The notes below the pieces were generated by a model, which saw nothing but the letters and a program-made list of their open reading frames with translations, was not told the origin of the DNA and searched no databases. Below, piece by piece: positions 26,837-34,799 of a stretch of 64,000 nt of DNA. The translations under genes were made by a program, and so were the position numbers. Location of the stretch: the NCBI RefSeq assembly GCF_900230185.1, contig NZ_OCSR01000001.1, positions 124,001-188,000 on the forward strand, read 5' to 3'. Source of the stretch: Burkholderia sp. OK233. Its GTDB lineage: Bacteria > Pseudomonadota > Gammaproteobacteria > Burkholderiales > Burkholderiaceae. Position 1 is the stretch's first letter. Each line of letters opens with the position of its first letter.

Positions 26837-27220
26837 ATGAAAGAGTACAACCCCGAATGCGCACCCGAACCTGAATCGTGGCTCGAACTCGATGAGCAGG
26901 AGCGAATTGCTCTCGTCGAAACGTATCACTGTGTTGCCCGGATCAAGCTTCCCAACGTCGCGGCACACGCTGCGCTACATGCGATCGTCGAAAACCAGAT
27001 CGCCCTGAACCTTGAGCCCGTGGTCCGGGCGATGGATCGCCTCGGGAAAGAAGGACTTACGCGACACGACGCGATTCACGCGATCGGTTCAGTCGTCGCG
27101 GAGCATCTGTTTGATATTTTGAATATGGATCAGAACGACGATGCTGCGACTTCGCAGGCGCGTTATTACGCGGCGGTGGAGCGGTTGACCGCCGCAAGCT
27201 GGCGCAGAGGTGAACACTGA
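26837..27220 (+). CDS. conserved-looking hypothetical protein (127 aa)
   Basis: An all-helical acidic protein: PESWLELDEQERIALVETYH, then KLPNVAAHAALHAIVENQIA, RHDAIHAIGSVVAEHLF and QARYYAAVERLTAASWR. The regular His-containing helices suggest a defined family, but I cannot name it. The stop shares bases with the next start (TGATG), so it is coupled to the gene at 27220. The Tn3-type transposon inserted 32 bases upstream of its start, probably separating it from its promoter. Confidence 0.65.
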   Translation: MKEYNPECAPEPESWLELDEQERIALVETYHCVARIKLPNVAAHAALHAIVENQIALNLEPVVRAMDRLGKEGLTRHDAIHAIGSVVAEHLFDILNMDQNDDAATSQARYYAAVERLTAASWRRGEH

Positions 27221-27612
27221 TGCCGATACCATCGAAACTTCAGCCGTGGTTAGAAGCGAGGCAGCGTTTCAGATTGAGCCATGCTCATATCCAGATGGCG
27301 CGCGAACTGGGATTGAATCCCCGAAAATTCGGGTCACTGGCTAACGGGCAGCAGGAACCGTGGAAGCGCCCCCTCGCGGAATTTATCGCGCATTGCTATC
27401 ACAAGCGCTTTGGTCGTACCACGCCAGAACACGTGCAATCTCTGGAGGACGTCGTGAAGCGTGCGGAAAGGCGGCGCAGCGAGCGGCGGGCAAGAAAAAC
27501 GAACAGAGCGGTTCCACCGACGGGGCCGCAACGTAGCGATGACGGATCGAGCGAAAGTTGCCGGAGCTCTGCGCACGCGACGGAGAATGGGGTTCGAACG
27601 GCACGGACATGA
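27220..27612 (+). CDS. hypothetical protein, partner of the preceding gene (130 aa)
   Basis: The first about 75 residues (LEARQRFRLSHAHIQMARELGLNPRKFGSLAN, then EPWKRPLAEFIAHCYHKRFG) look like a compact helical domain with a helix-turn-helix feel. The rest is a disordered Arg/Ser-rich tail. It starts at the TGATG junction with the upstream gene and its stop overlaps the next frame (ATGA). I know of no function. Confidence 0.6.
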   Translation: MPIPSKLQPWLEARQRFRLSHAHIQMARELGLNPRKFGSLANGQQEPWKRPLAEFIAHCYHKRFGRTTPEHVQSLEDVVKRAERRRSERRARKTNRAVPPTGPQRSDDGSSESCRSSAHATENGVRTART

Positions 27613-27755
27613 CGACCGTCTGGGTGGGCGACGTCGACCACTTGCGCCAAGGCTGCATCTACTTTTACTTCCAAAACGCTTCTGCTTTCGCTTCATTGCA
27701 CGGCGGGCGCTTCAACAGTCCCGGCCGGCCGGTCATCTATCGTAGAACGCAATAA
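27609..27755 (+). pseudogene. short reading frame truncated by the putative Tn7-like left end
   Basis: A 48-codon frame begins with ATGA overlap to the preceding gene and reads TTVWVGDVDHLRQGCIYFYF, then SLHGGRFNSPGRPVIYRRTQ. Its stop codon TAA (27753-27755) lies inside the first terminal-type repeat (CGCAATAAATC), so the native 3' part may have been cut off by the insertion. The family is not recognised. Confidence 0.4.
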
Positions 27756-27874
27756 ATCTGTCAATCCGGAATGCTTGTAAAGGCTGAGTTCCACGGCGCG
27801 AGTTGACATGTTTATTGCCAGTCCGAACGAAATAAACTCGTCAATTCGCATAAGTCCGCATTAAATTCGTCAAT
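27748..27874. repeat. cluster of four transposase-site-like repeats, putative left end of Tn7-like element
   Basis: Four copies of an 18-bp motif occur at 27748-27765 (CGCAATAAATCTGTCAAT), 27828-27845 (CGAAATAAACTCGTCAAT), 27857-27874 (CGCATTAAATTCGTCAAT) and, inverted, 27801-27819 (GTTGACATGTTTATTGCC). The array lies immediately upstream of tnsA. Related motifs in the opposite orientation occur at 47557-47675. Arrays of TnsB sites at both ends are typical of Tn7-like elements. Confidence 0.7.
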
Positions 27875-27917
27875 TTACGTCCTAGACTTCGAATTTTCTC
27901 CGTAAGCCACTGATCTT

Positions 27918-28547
27918 ATGGACAAAATTCTCGATTGTCAGCCGATCGCGCTCGACCGTCCCCGCGGCGCCCATCGCCTTGAAGTGTTCAGCCTGAAGGC
28001 GGACCGACGACTGACGCTGTACCGCCAGTCCGCGCTCGAGCAGTGGGTAATCCTGGAGGCAGATCCAGCGGTCACCGCGTTCTGTGAGCGACCGGGTTCT
28101 ATCCAATCGGAAGGGAAACGCTATCTCGCGGATTTTTGGGTGCGTTACTTTGATCATCAAGAGTTAGTTATCCTTTTCGATTCGGCGTCCGAGCCATCTG
28201 TAAAACCAGACGTGGTCCTCGATAATGCAGGGCTGACGGTCAGGTCGGTCCGGTCATCTGAAATCGCTGCCTCGCGCGTGTGGATCGCGAACTGGAAGCG
28301 GATGCTCCCTTGCCTCGTCGCCACACGTGGCCTCGTACCTCCGTCGCTCAGTGGCGCGATTGAGCGGTTTGTTGCTCGTCCGCATCGGCTACTTTCGATT
28401 GAGCGCGAGTTCACGACTGGGGATCCCGTTCTCGTGCGTGCCGCGGTTTTCGGCTTGCTGCATGCCGGCCGCGTGCAGGCACCCGAGCTACGCGTGCACG
28501 AATTGTCGCTGCTCACGGAGTTTGTCGCCGTGGGAGAAGTGGCATGA
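27918..28547 (+). CDS. tnsA: TnsA-like endonuclease-fold protein, catalytic lysine apparently missing
   Basis: 209 residues. The TnsA N-terminal nuclease fold is recognisable: SALEQWVILEADPAVTAFCERPG (Glu41), then YLADFWVRYFD (Asp72). In family members a strand with E/Q-x-K follows; here it reads LVILFDSASEPS (83-94), with no lysine where the catalytic one is expected. In Tn7, TnsA cuts the 5' ends so the element moves by cut-and-paste; loss of this cut gives cointegrates. The C-terminal half (LLHAGRVQAPELRVHELS) resembles the helical TnsC-interacting part. It overlaps tnsB by ATGA. No good ribosome site is seen at ATG 27918. Confidence 0.75.
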   Translation: MDKILDCQPIALDRPRGAHRLEVFSLKADRRLTLYRQSALEQWVILEADPAVTAFCERPGSIQSEGKRYLADFWVRYFDHQELVILFDSASEPSVKPDVVLDNAGLTVRSVRSSEIAASRVWIANWKRMLPCLVATRGLVPPSLSGAIERFVARPHRLLSIEREFTTGDPVLVRAAVFGLLHAGRVQAPELRVHELSLLTEFVAVGEVA

Positions 28548-30137
28548 ACCGTCGGCGCACTGATTTTCAGGCTCTGGACGTTGCGGCATGGCCCGGCGTC
28601 GCCTACACGGAATTCGGTGACGAAGAGCGTCGCGCTTTCCAGCGTCGTGTGAATGCCGTCGAGCGTTATGCGCGAGGAGAGTCCATCGGGGATATCGAGC
28701 TGGCGACAGGCGTGAACAGAAGACAGCTCTATCGGTTGCTAGACAGGGGATTGGCACAGCATCCTGACGGGCGCATCTTCGGGTTTCGCGCGCTCCTGAA
28801 ACACGTGCGGATTTCGGACTATGCCAGGACAAGTCCCGTGAAGGTTCACGGTGACCGCGGCAGCCGCGGTGCCGCAGGTGCCTTGTCGCTGCTCTTTGAG
28901 CGATATCCGACGCTGGCAGCCTGGTTGCTATTGCAGGTGAAACAACGCCGGGTACTGCTGCAACAGGTCGGCACGGACGGCCGTCTTCGCACGCGCTTGC
29001 GAGGCCTGCGATCGCTGCATGACGAGTTCCTGCGGCAATGTCGCGCTGTTGGACTTACTGCGGCGGACTATCCCTTCAACACGGCGGGTCACGCGATCCG
29101 CTCGCTATCGCAGAGACTGAAAGCAGAGATGCTGCGCAGTTTCGGGGCCGCTGCGCGTTCGGCGGGCGCATCGCATCTGAAAGGTCTGCCACGGCACGAC
29201 GAGAATGCGACGCCAGCTGCGACGCGGCCGTATCAGGTCGTCGAGTTCGACGGGCACCGGCTCGATATCCGTCTGAAGGTGCTCGTGCGTGACCCGCTGG
29301 GCTTCGAGCACGAATTCGAGATCGAACGGGTATGGCTGCTGGTGATCATCGACGTTTGCACGCGGATGGTGTTGGGCCACCACACCGTCCTCGCGCGCGA
29401 ATACAGCCGCTACGACGTGATCAAGACTGTAGAGAAGGCGCTTGAGCCGCATCCGAAGCGGTCATTTTCGATACCCGGGCTTGACTATGGTCCGCATGAG
29501 GGCTTTGCGTCCCATTGTTTACCTGAACTGGCGTGGGCGACGTGGGAGTGGATCAGGCTCGACAACGCGAAGGCGAATCTCGCGCATGAAACGCTCACAG
29601 CGCTTTGCGAGTTCGTCGGCTGCTGTGTCGATGCTGGGCCAAAGTACAGCCCGGACGAGCGTCCATACATCGAGCGATTTTTCGGAACAGTGGCCAGCCG
29701 GCTTTCCTCACGGTTGCCGGGTTATACGGGTTCCCATCCGCGCGACCTGCGGCGTGAACTGGCCGATCCGAAGGGCGACCTGCGCCTCTACGTGTCGCTC
29801 GATGAGCTGGAGGAACTGGTTGAATATGCGATCGCAAGCTATCACGGCACCCCGCATACCGGCCTGAACAATGTCACGCCGCTTGAGGCGATGGAGTATT
29901 TCATCCGTGGCAAGCAGGTGATGGTGACATGGCTCGCTGAATATCACCGGCGTACGTTGTGCCTGATGCAATCCGCCCGCCATTGCAGCGTTCGAGCGTA
30001 TCTGCCGCAAGGAGTACGACCGCACATCAACCTGTACGGGGTGCGATATACGAACGACGTTCTGGCTTCCAGCACCCAGTTGATAGGCAGGAAACTGCTG
30101 CTGTATCGTAAGCGTCGCGGCACGGCCGTCTTGATCT

Positions 30138-30587
30138 GTGCAATCAGAGACGCCAAAGTGGTTCCCACCATTTCGAGTAGCGGGAACCATTTTGGGATCA
30201 GAAGAGAAGCCAGCGTCGGGAACACGTAAAGGCAGCCCGAACCATAGCCCAGAGTTTCGACGTCGCCTGGCCGCGGCTGCATGTGAACCAGGCATCTCTG
30301 TTTCGAAACTCGCCCGGGAACATGGCATCAACGCGAACATGTTGTTCAAGTGGCGGCGGCGTTACCGTGCGGAGCAAGCTGCCGGGACGACCGAACTTGT
30401 TCCGGTGACGGTCGTGAGCGACGCGCCGGTCGCCATCACGCCTACATCTTCGGTCGAACCGGAGACGGTGAAGCCAACCCGGACCATCGGCACGATCGAA
30501 GTTCGAATTGGCCGGGCGGTGATCAAGGTCGATGGTGTGGTTGACGCCGAAACGCTGCGTACGGTGCTCAAGAGTGTGCGATCGTGA
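30138..30587 (+). CDS. tnpA: IS66 accessory protein TnpA (second IS66)
   Basis: The N-terminus begins at a GTG near the left end of the IS. The helix-turn-helix is HSPEFRRRLAAAACEPGISVSKLAREHGINANMLFKWRRRY, followed by a linker and TIEVRIGRAVIKVDG. This is the standard IS66 OrfA layout. The stop overlaps the GTG start of tnpB (GTGA). Confidence 0.88.
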   Translation: MQSETPKWFPPFRVAGTILGSEEKPASGTRKGSPNHSPEFRRRLAAAACEPGISVSKLAREHGINANMLFKWRRRYRAEQAAGTTELVPVTVVSDAPVAITPTSSVEPETVKPTRTIGTIEVRIGRAVIKVDGVVDAETLRTVLKSVRS

Positions 30588-30928
30588 TCGGCCTGCCAAC
30601 GGGTACGCGCGTGTGGATCGCGGCGGGCGTAACCGACATGCGTAGTGGCTTTCCTGCTCTTGCCGCAAAGGTGCAAACGGCACTCCAAGAGAATCCGCTC
30701 GGCGGCGATGTGTTCATTTTTCGAGGGCGTCGCGGCGATCTCGTAAAAATTCTGTGGGCAACCGATGACGGCCTATGGCTTCTTGCGAAGCGGCTTTCGC
30801 GCGGACGATTTATTTGGCCACAGGCTGATGGAGGCAAGATCTATCTGACGTCTGCGCAGCTGTCGATGTTGCTGGAAGGCATCGATTGGCGACAACCCCG
30901 TCGTACGGCCGCGTTGTCGATGTTGTAA
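30584..30928 (+). CDS. tnpB: IS66 accessory protein TnpB (second IS66)
   Basis: 114 residues: GTRVWIAAGVTDMRSGFPALAAKVQ, VFIFRGRRGDLVKILWATDDGLWLLAKRL and RFIWPQADGG are the IS66 Orf2 family pattern. A GTG start overlapping tnpA by four bases implies coupled translation. Confidence 0.93.
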   Translation: MIGLPTGTRVWIAAGVTDMRSGFPALAAKVQTALQENPLGGDVFIFRGRRGDLVKILWATDDGLWLLAKRLSRGRFIWPQADGGKIYLTSAQLSMLLEGIDWRQPRRTAALSML

Positions 30929-30958
30929 ACCGCATCGAAGGCTCGTAAACTGCAGCGC

Positions 30959-32545
30959 ATGCCTGACCATGCGCCGCTTCCGCAAACCGTTGCCGAGCTC
31001 CACGCCCTGGTGCTCGAGCAGCAGGCATCGATGGCAAAGATGCGCCAGGAGATCGCCGAACGCGACCGGGAGATTATTGAGCGGGACCAGGAACTTGAGC
31101 GCCTGAAGGCACAGATCGACAAGCTCAGGCGCATGCACTTCGGTCGTAAATCCGAGCAGGTAGACCGACAGATCGATCGGCTCGAAACCCAACTTGAGGA
31201 TCTGGCAGCGGGCAGCGGGGTTGCCGATGTTCGCCGTGCGCGCGCTCGTGCATCAAGTTCAGGCGCGTCTGCGGCATCCGCAAAGGAAGCCCTGCCGCCC
31301 CATCTGCCGCGCGAAGACCGCGTGCTCGAGCCCGACTCCATCTGCCCGAAATGCGACAACGCCATGGACTTGCTCGGCGAGGATGTATCCGAGCAACTCG
31401 CGCGCGTCACAGCAATGTTCAAGGTCATCCGCACGATCCGCCGCAAACGGATCTGCTCCAGTTGCGGCCATATAGGGCAACGTCCCATGCCGGGGCTGCC
31501 AATCGAGCGCAGCATCGCGCATCCGAGCTTGCTGGCCGAGATCATCGTTTCGAAATATGCGAACCATACGCCGCTGTATCGGCAATCCGAGATCGCGGCG
31601 CGCGACGGCGTCCGTCTCGATCGGGCCACCATGGCGCGCTGGGTCGGGCAATGCGAAGAACTCTGCCGGTTGCTGACTGAAGCGCTGCGTCGTTACACGA
31701 TGTCGGCTGCGAAGCTCCACGCGGACGACACGCCGATCCCGGTGCTCGCGCCCGGCAACAAGAAAACCAAAACTGGTCGGTTGTGGGTCTACGTGCGCGA
31801 TGATCGACGCTCTGGTTCGAGCGAACCCGCTGCTGTCTGGTTCGCGTACTCGCCGGACCGCAAAGGCATCCACCCCCAGACCCATCTTGCCGGATTCGAA
31901 GGCGTTCTTCAGGCGGACGGCTATGCCGGATTCAACGAGCTGACCGAAAGCGGCAAGGTTCGCCTGGCATCTTGCTGGGATCACGCGCGCCGATACGTCT
32001 TCAACGTCCATGAGACCGCCCCGTCGGAAACCACGAAGCAATGGCTCGACATGATCGGCGATCTCTACGAAATCGAGGCTGCTATTCGCGGCAAACCACC
32101 CGATGAGCGGCGACGCGTCAGGCAAGAAAAGAGCAACCCGTTGCTCGGGGTCCTCGAGATGTCGATGAGGGAGAAACTCGCGACGCTTTGGCCGAAGGCA
32201 CCGTTGGTCGAAGCGATTAACTACTCCCTGAACCGCTGGGATGGACTCACGCTGTCCTGCGACGACGGCCGCGTCGAGATCAGCAACGTGCTCGCCGAAA
32301 ATGCCTTGCGCTGTGTGGCCCTTGGTCGGCGCAATTTTATGTTCGCGGGCTCCGACAGCGGTGGTGAGCGAGCCGCCGCAATGTATAGCCTGATCGGCTC
32401 GTGCAAATTGAACAACATCAATCCACGCGCCTACCTGGAATTCGTGCTTACGCACATTGCGGATCACCAGGCCAACCGCATCGACGAACTGTTGCCCTGG
32501 AACGTCGCGATGCATCTCCGCCCATCTACACCTGCCTCGCTTTGA
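30959..32545 (+). CDS. tnpC: IS66-family transposase TnpC (second IS66)
   Basis: 528 residues: an N-terminal coiled-coil (residues 10-85, rich in Glu/Arg/Gln) ending in RRMHFGRKSEQ, a zinc-binding pair (SICPKCDNA and RICSSCGH), DDE residues in HADDTPIPVLAPG and QADGYAGFNEL, and ENALRCVALGRRNFMFAGSDSGGERAAAMYSL. The C-terminus is IADHQANRIDELLPWNV. It appears intact and could supply transposition for related IS copies. Confidence 0.95.
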   Translation: MPDHAPLPQTVAELHALVLEQQASMAKMRQEIAERDREIIERDQELERLKAQIDKLRRMHFGRKSEQVDRQIDRLETQLEDLAAGSGVADVRRARARASSSGASAASAKEALPPHLPREDRVLEPDSICPKCDNAMDLLGEDVSEQLARVTAMFKVIRTIRRKRICSSCGHIGQRPMPGLPIERSIAHPSLLAEIIVSKYANHTPLYRQSEIAARDGVRLDRATMARWVGQCEELCRLLTEALRRYTMSAAKLHADDTPIPVLAPGNKKTKTGRLWVYVRDDRRSGSSEPAAVWFAYSPDRKGIHPQTHLAGFEGVLQADGYAGFNELTESGKVRLASCWDHARRYVFNVHETAPSETTKQWLDMIGDLYEIEAAIRGKPPDERRRVRQEKSNPLLGVLEMSMREKLATLWPKAPLVEAINYSLNRWDGLTLSCDDGRVEISNVLAENALRCVALGRRNFMFAGSDSGGERAAAMYSLIGSCKLNNINPRAYLEFVLTHIADHQANRIDELLPWNVAMHLRPSTPASL

Positions 32546-33099
32546 TCCCTTCTGGCAGCGGCACGATGCGCCTGCCGCGTTCTTCGACGCTTGTCCAGAG
32601 AATTCTCAACGGCCCTCACGCGACGCTTACGCTGTATCTGAACGCGGACGATCTGCGTAGCGTGCGTGCGTTCCTGCCAGACGGCACCGAACTGGGCGTC
32701 CTGAATGCGCAAGGTGCATGGGGCGTGATGCCACATAACCTGAAGCTGCGGCAGGAAATCCTCAAGTTGCGCGGCAGACGGCGGCCCCGCGCCGGAATCG
32801 ACTCGAATCCAATTGAAGCGTACGTCCAGGCCAAACTCGCGCAGGCGAAGAAGAGCCGCCGGGCGGCAAATGACCTGGCGCGGACCGTCCGGGTCCTGGC
32901 AGGTGCGCCGACCGTTCGCACGCCAGCCGGGCCAGTGCGTGCCGCGGCTCCGCCCACTTCACCCGTTGTTGTGGCTGTTGTTCAGAAGCCCGCGGACGTA
33001 GGCCCGGCACCGACCCCTCGCACTGAGGTTCGCGTGCGTAAGCTCTCGATCGGCTCAGGCCAGGTGTTCTAACCCGTAATCACAAACTGGAGGTGCATC

Positions 33100-34080
33100 A
33101 TGTCAGTTGACGTACCGAGACCGATCGATCCATCGCTGCATCCGCTTGCGACCGGCAACTACCGCATTGCGACTCCGGCGATCCAGGCATTCTACGAGCT
33201 CGTGGTCCGGTGTTTGCACTACAGGATCATGGGAGCGCTGATCTACGGGCCGTCCCGTATCGGCAAGACGCGAGCGATCGAGTACGTGAGGCTGCTGCTG
33301 GCGCGCAACTATCCGAAGATGACCAGCTATCACGCGCAGTGTGAGCATAAGCCCCGGCATGCCGAAGGCCCATTCTTTGCGAATCTGCTCGAGGCGGTCG
33401 GGGACCCCGATCCCAACGCGGGTTCGAACCCGTCGAAGCGGATGCGACTCTCGCTAAGAATACGCGAGGCGGCCGCCCGTGCCGGCAGCGGTACCGTACT
33501 GCTCTTTTGCGACGAAGCGCAACGCTACAACGAGAACGAATATGAGTGGCTGCGCGATGTCCACGATGCACTGGACCGTCAACAGATCAAGCTTTTCACG
33601 TTCCTGGTTGGTCAGCAGGAGCTTCTCGCGCAGAAGACCGGCCTGCAGATCGCCGGAAAGACGCAGATCGTCGCGCGACTGATGGTCGATGAACTGTCTT
33701 TCTACGGTATACGCGACGCGGAGGACGTGGCTACCTGTCTCGACGGCTATGACAGGACGGCTTACCCGGAGGGCAGCGACTGGAGCTTTACCCGCTTTTA
33801 CGTCCCTCGCGCATTCGAGACTGGATATCGTCTGGTCAGCGACGCAGGCGTTCTGTGGCACGCGTTTGAGTCTGCGCACCATAGGGCGAATCTGCCCGGA
33901 AGACTTGAGATACCCATGGAATCGTTCGCCAGGGCTGTCGAGATCGTGCTTAAAGAGAGTGAACTTAAGGACGGGCTTCAATACACCCCAGATGCTACGC
34001 TATGGGCACATGCGGTCCATCACTGCGGTTACGTCCAGTCCCGTCATGCAACCGGTCGCGTTCTCGTCGCCGCCGCGTAG
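33100..34080 (+). CDS. tnsC: TnsC/TniB-like AAA+ ATPase of the Tn7-like module
   Basis: 326 residues with Walker A GPSRIGKT at 50-57, Walker B VLLFCDEAQ at 133-141, and a sensor region around KTQIVARLMVDELSFYGI. TnsC-type proteins form ATP-dependent filaments on target DNA and pass the signal from TniQ to the transposase. It follows tnsB by 27 bases with a GGAGG ribosome site, and its 3' end overlaps tniQ. The protein appears intact. Confidence 0.88.
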   Translation: MSVDVPRPIDPSLHPLATGNYRIATPAIQAFYELVVRCLHYRIMGALIYGPSRIGKTRAIEYVRLLLARNYPKMTSYHAQCEHKPRHAEGPFFANLLEAVGDPDPNAGSNPSKRMRLSLRIREAAARAGSGTVLLFCDEAQRYNENEYEWLRDVHDALDRQQIKLFTFLVGQQELLAQKTGLQIAGKTQIVARLMVDELSFYGIRDAEDVATCLDGYDRTAYPEGSDWSFTRFYVPRAFETGYRLVSDAGVLWHAFESAHHRANLPGRLEIPMESFARAVEIVLKESELKDGLQYTPDATLWAHAVHHCGYVQSRHATGRVLVAAA

Positions 34081-34699
34081 CGCAGCATTGCTGCGAGCGC
34101 CGCGCTTTCCGATCCTCACACTTGACGAGCGCAAGCTAACACCTGCGCTGGGCTACGTCTTCAGTAAGAAGTGGATTGATCCCTGTGAGTCCCTTATCTC
34201 GATTCTCTGGAAGTTTGAAAAGGCGAATGCTCTACCAGGCCACGTGGTCGCACGACTGATGGGACCGGACATCGATCCGTACGAAGGTGTCGTGCCGCAA
34301 CTGGGTCTGGTTGATATTCGTCGGCTGCATGAAAGTCTTCCCGTACCAATCAAAACGCTGCATGCGTCGCTGCTGCAGCCGACGCAGCGGCGACGTTGCA
34401 GCGGCGTTTTCTGCCACTGTCGCCGGTGTATGGCACATGGCTACCACAGCGTGTTGCATCAGTTGGAAAGCATCTACGCCTGCCCGGCGCATCACCGATC
34501 ACTGGAAACGGCGTGCCGGCGCTGCGGTTATGAAGCGCCGTATGTGGCGAGCGTACGGCTCCTGGAGGCACCATATCGCTGCGCGTATTGCCGCGCGAGC
34601 TACGGCGGTCAGGGCTGGACACCCAATACGCCGCAACCGATGAAAGCGGAGTATCGCAAGGCCTTCACGCGGCGGTATTTTGAGTGCTATTTCGGCTGA
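34046..34699 (+). CDS. tniQ: TniQ-like target-selection protein (short)
   Basis: 217 residues from ATG 34046, overlapping tnsC by 35 bases. The first part (PESLISILWKFEKANAL pattern, here DPCESLISILWKFEKAN) matches the TniQ domain opening. It is followed by zinc-finger pairs: FCHCRRCMAHGYHS, YACPAHHRSLETACRRCG and YRCAYCRASYG. TniQ proteins choose the target; this is the short form, without a long TnsD-type DNA-binding C-terminus. The target is unknown, and no Cas gene or CRISPR array is near. Confidence 0.85.
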   Translation: MQPVAFSSPPRSAALLRAPRFPILTLDERKLTPALGYVFSKKWIDPCESLISILWKFEKANALPGHVVARLMGPDIDPYEGVVPQLGLVDIRRLHESLPVPIKTLHASLLQPTQRRRCSGVFCHCRRCMAHGYHSVLHQLESIYACPAHHRSLETACRRCGYEAPYVASVRLLEAPYRCAYCRASYGGQGWTPNTPQPMKAEYRKAFTRRYFECYFG

Positions 34700-34799
34700 C
34701 TGAGACCATGGTTGTGGTACCAAAAAGTCACGAAATTTTCGTCTATTCAGATAATTCTTATTATCGCAATGGATACATTTTTACACTAAACTTCAAGTC

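Larger units (their letters stand above)
30108..32630 (+). mobile_element. IS66-family insertion sequence inside tnsB (2,523 bp)
   Basis: The ends are GTAAGCGTCGCGGCAC on the left and, inverted, GTAAGCGTCGCGTGAG on the right. An exact 8-bp duplication GCTGTATC flanks them (30100-30107 and 32631-32638). The three IS66 genes are intact. It is a different IS66 member from the one at 21578-24214: the TnpC proteins differ throughout. Confidence 0.95.
28544..33072 (+). pseudogene. tnsB: TnsB/TniA-like DDE transposase split by an IS66 element
   Basis: Removing the IS66 element and one duplication (2,531 bases) restores a continuous 665-residue frame, joining ...GRKLLLY to LNADDLRSVRAFLPDG. An N-terminal helix-turn-helix (ARGESIGDIELATGVNRRQLYRLL) precedes an rve-type catalytic domain with Asp236 (VVEFDGHRL), Asp340 (IRLDNAKAN) and Glu377 (DERPYIERFFGT). 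A Mu-transposase C-terminal beta-barrel follows, split by the insertion, and a Pro/Ala/Arg tail. TnsB binds the element ends and performs strand transfer. The upstream fragment alone keeps the catalytic triad but lacks the C-terminal part that contacts TnsC. Confidence 0.9.

Noticed and set aside
31259..32515. 418-residue open frame on the minus strand
   Set aside because: It is fully antisense to the IS66 TnpC gene, whose motifs are complete; the composition follows codon-position GC bias.
27918..34699. CRISPR-associated transposon (CAST) because of tnsABC-tniQ
   Set aside because: No Cas gene, CRISPR repeat array or guide-like unit is visible anywhere in the window.
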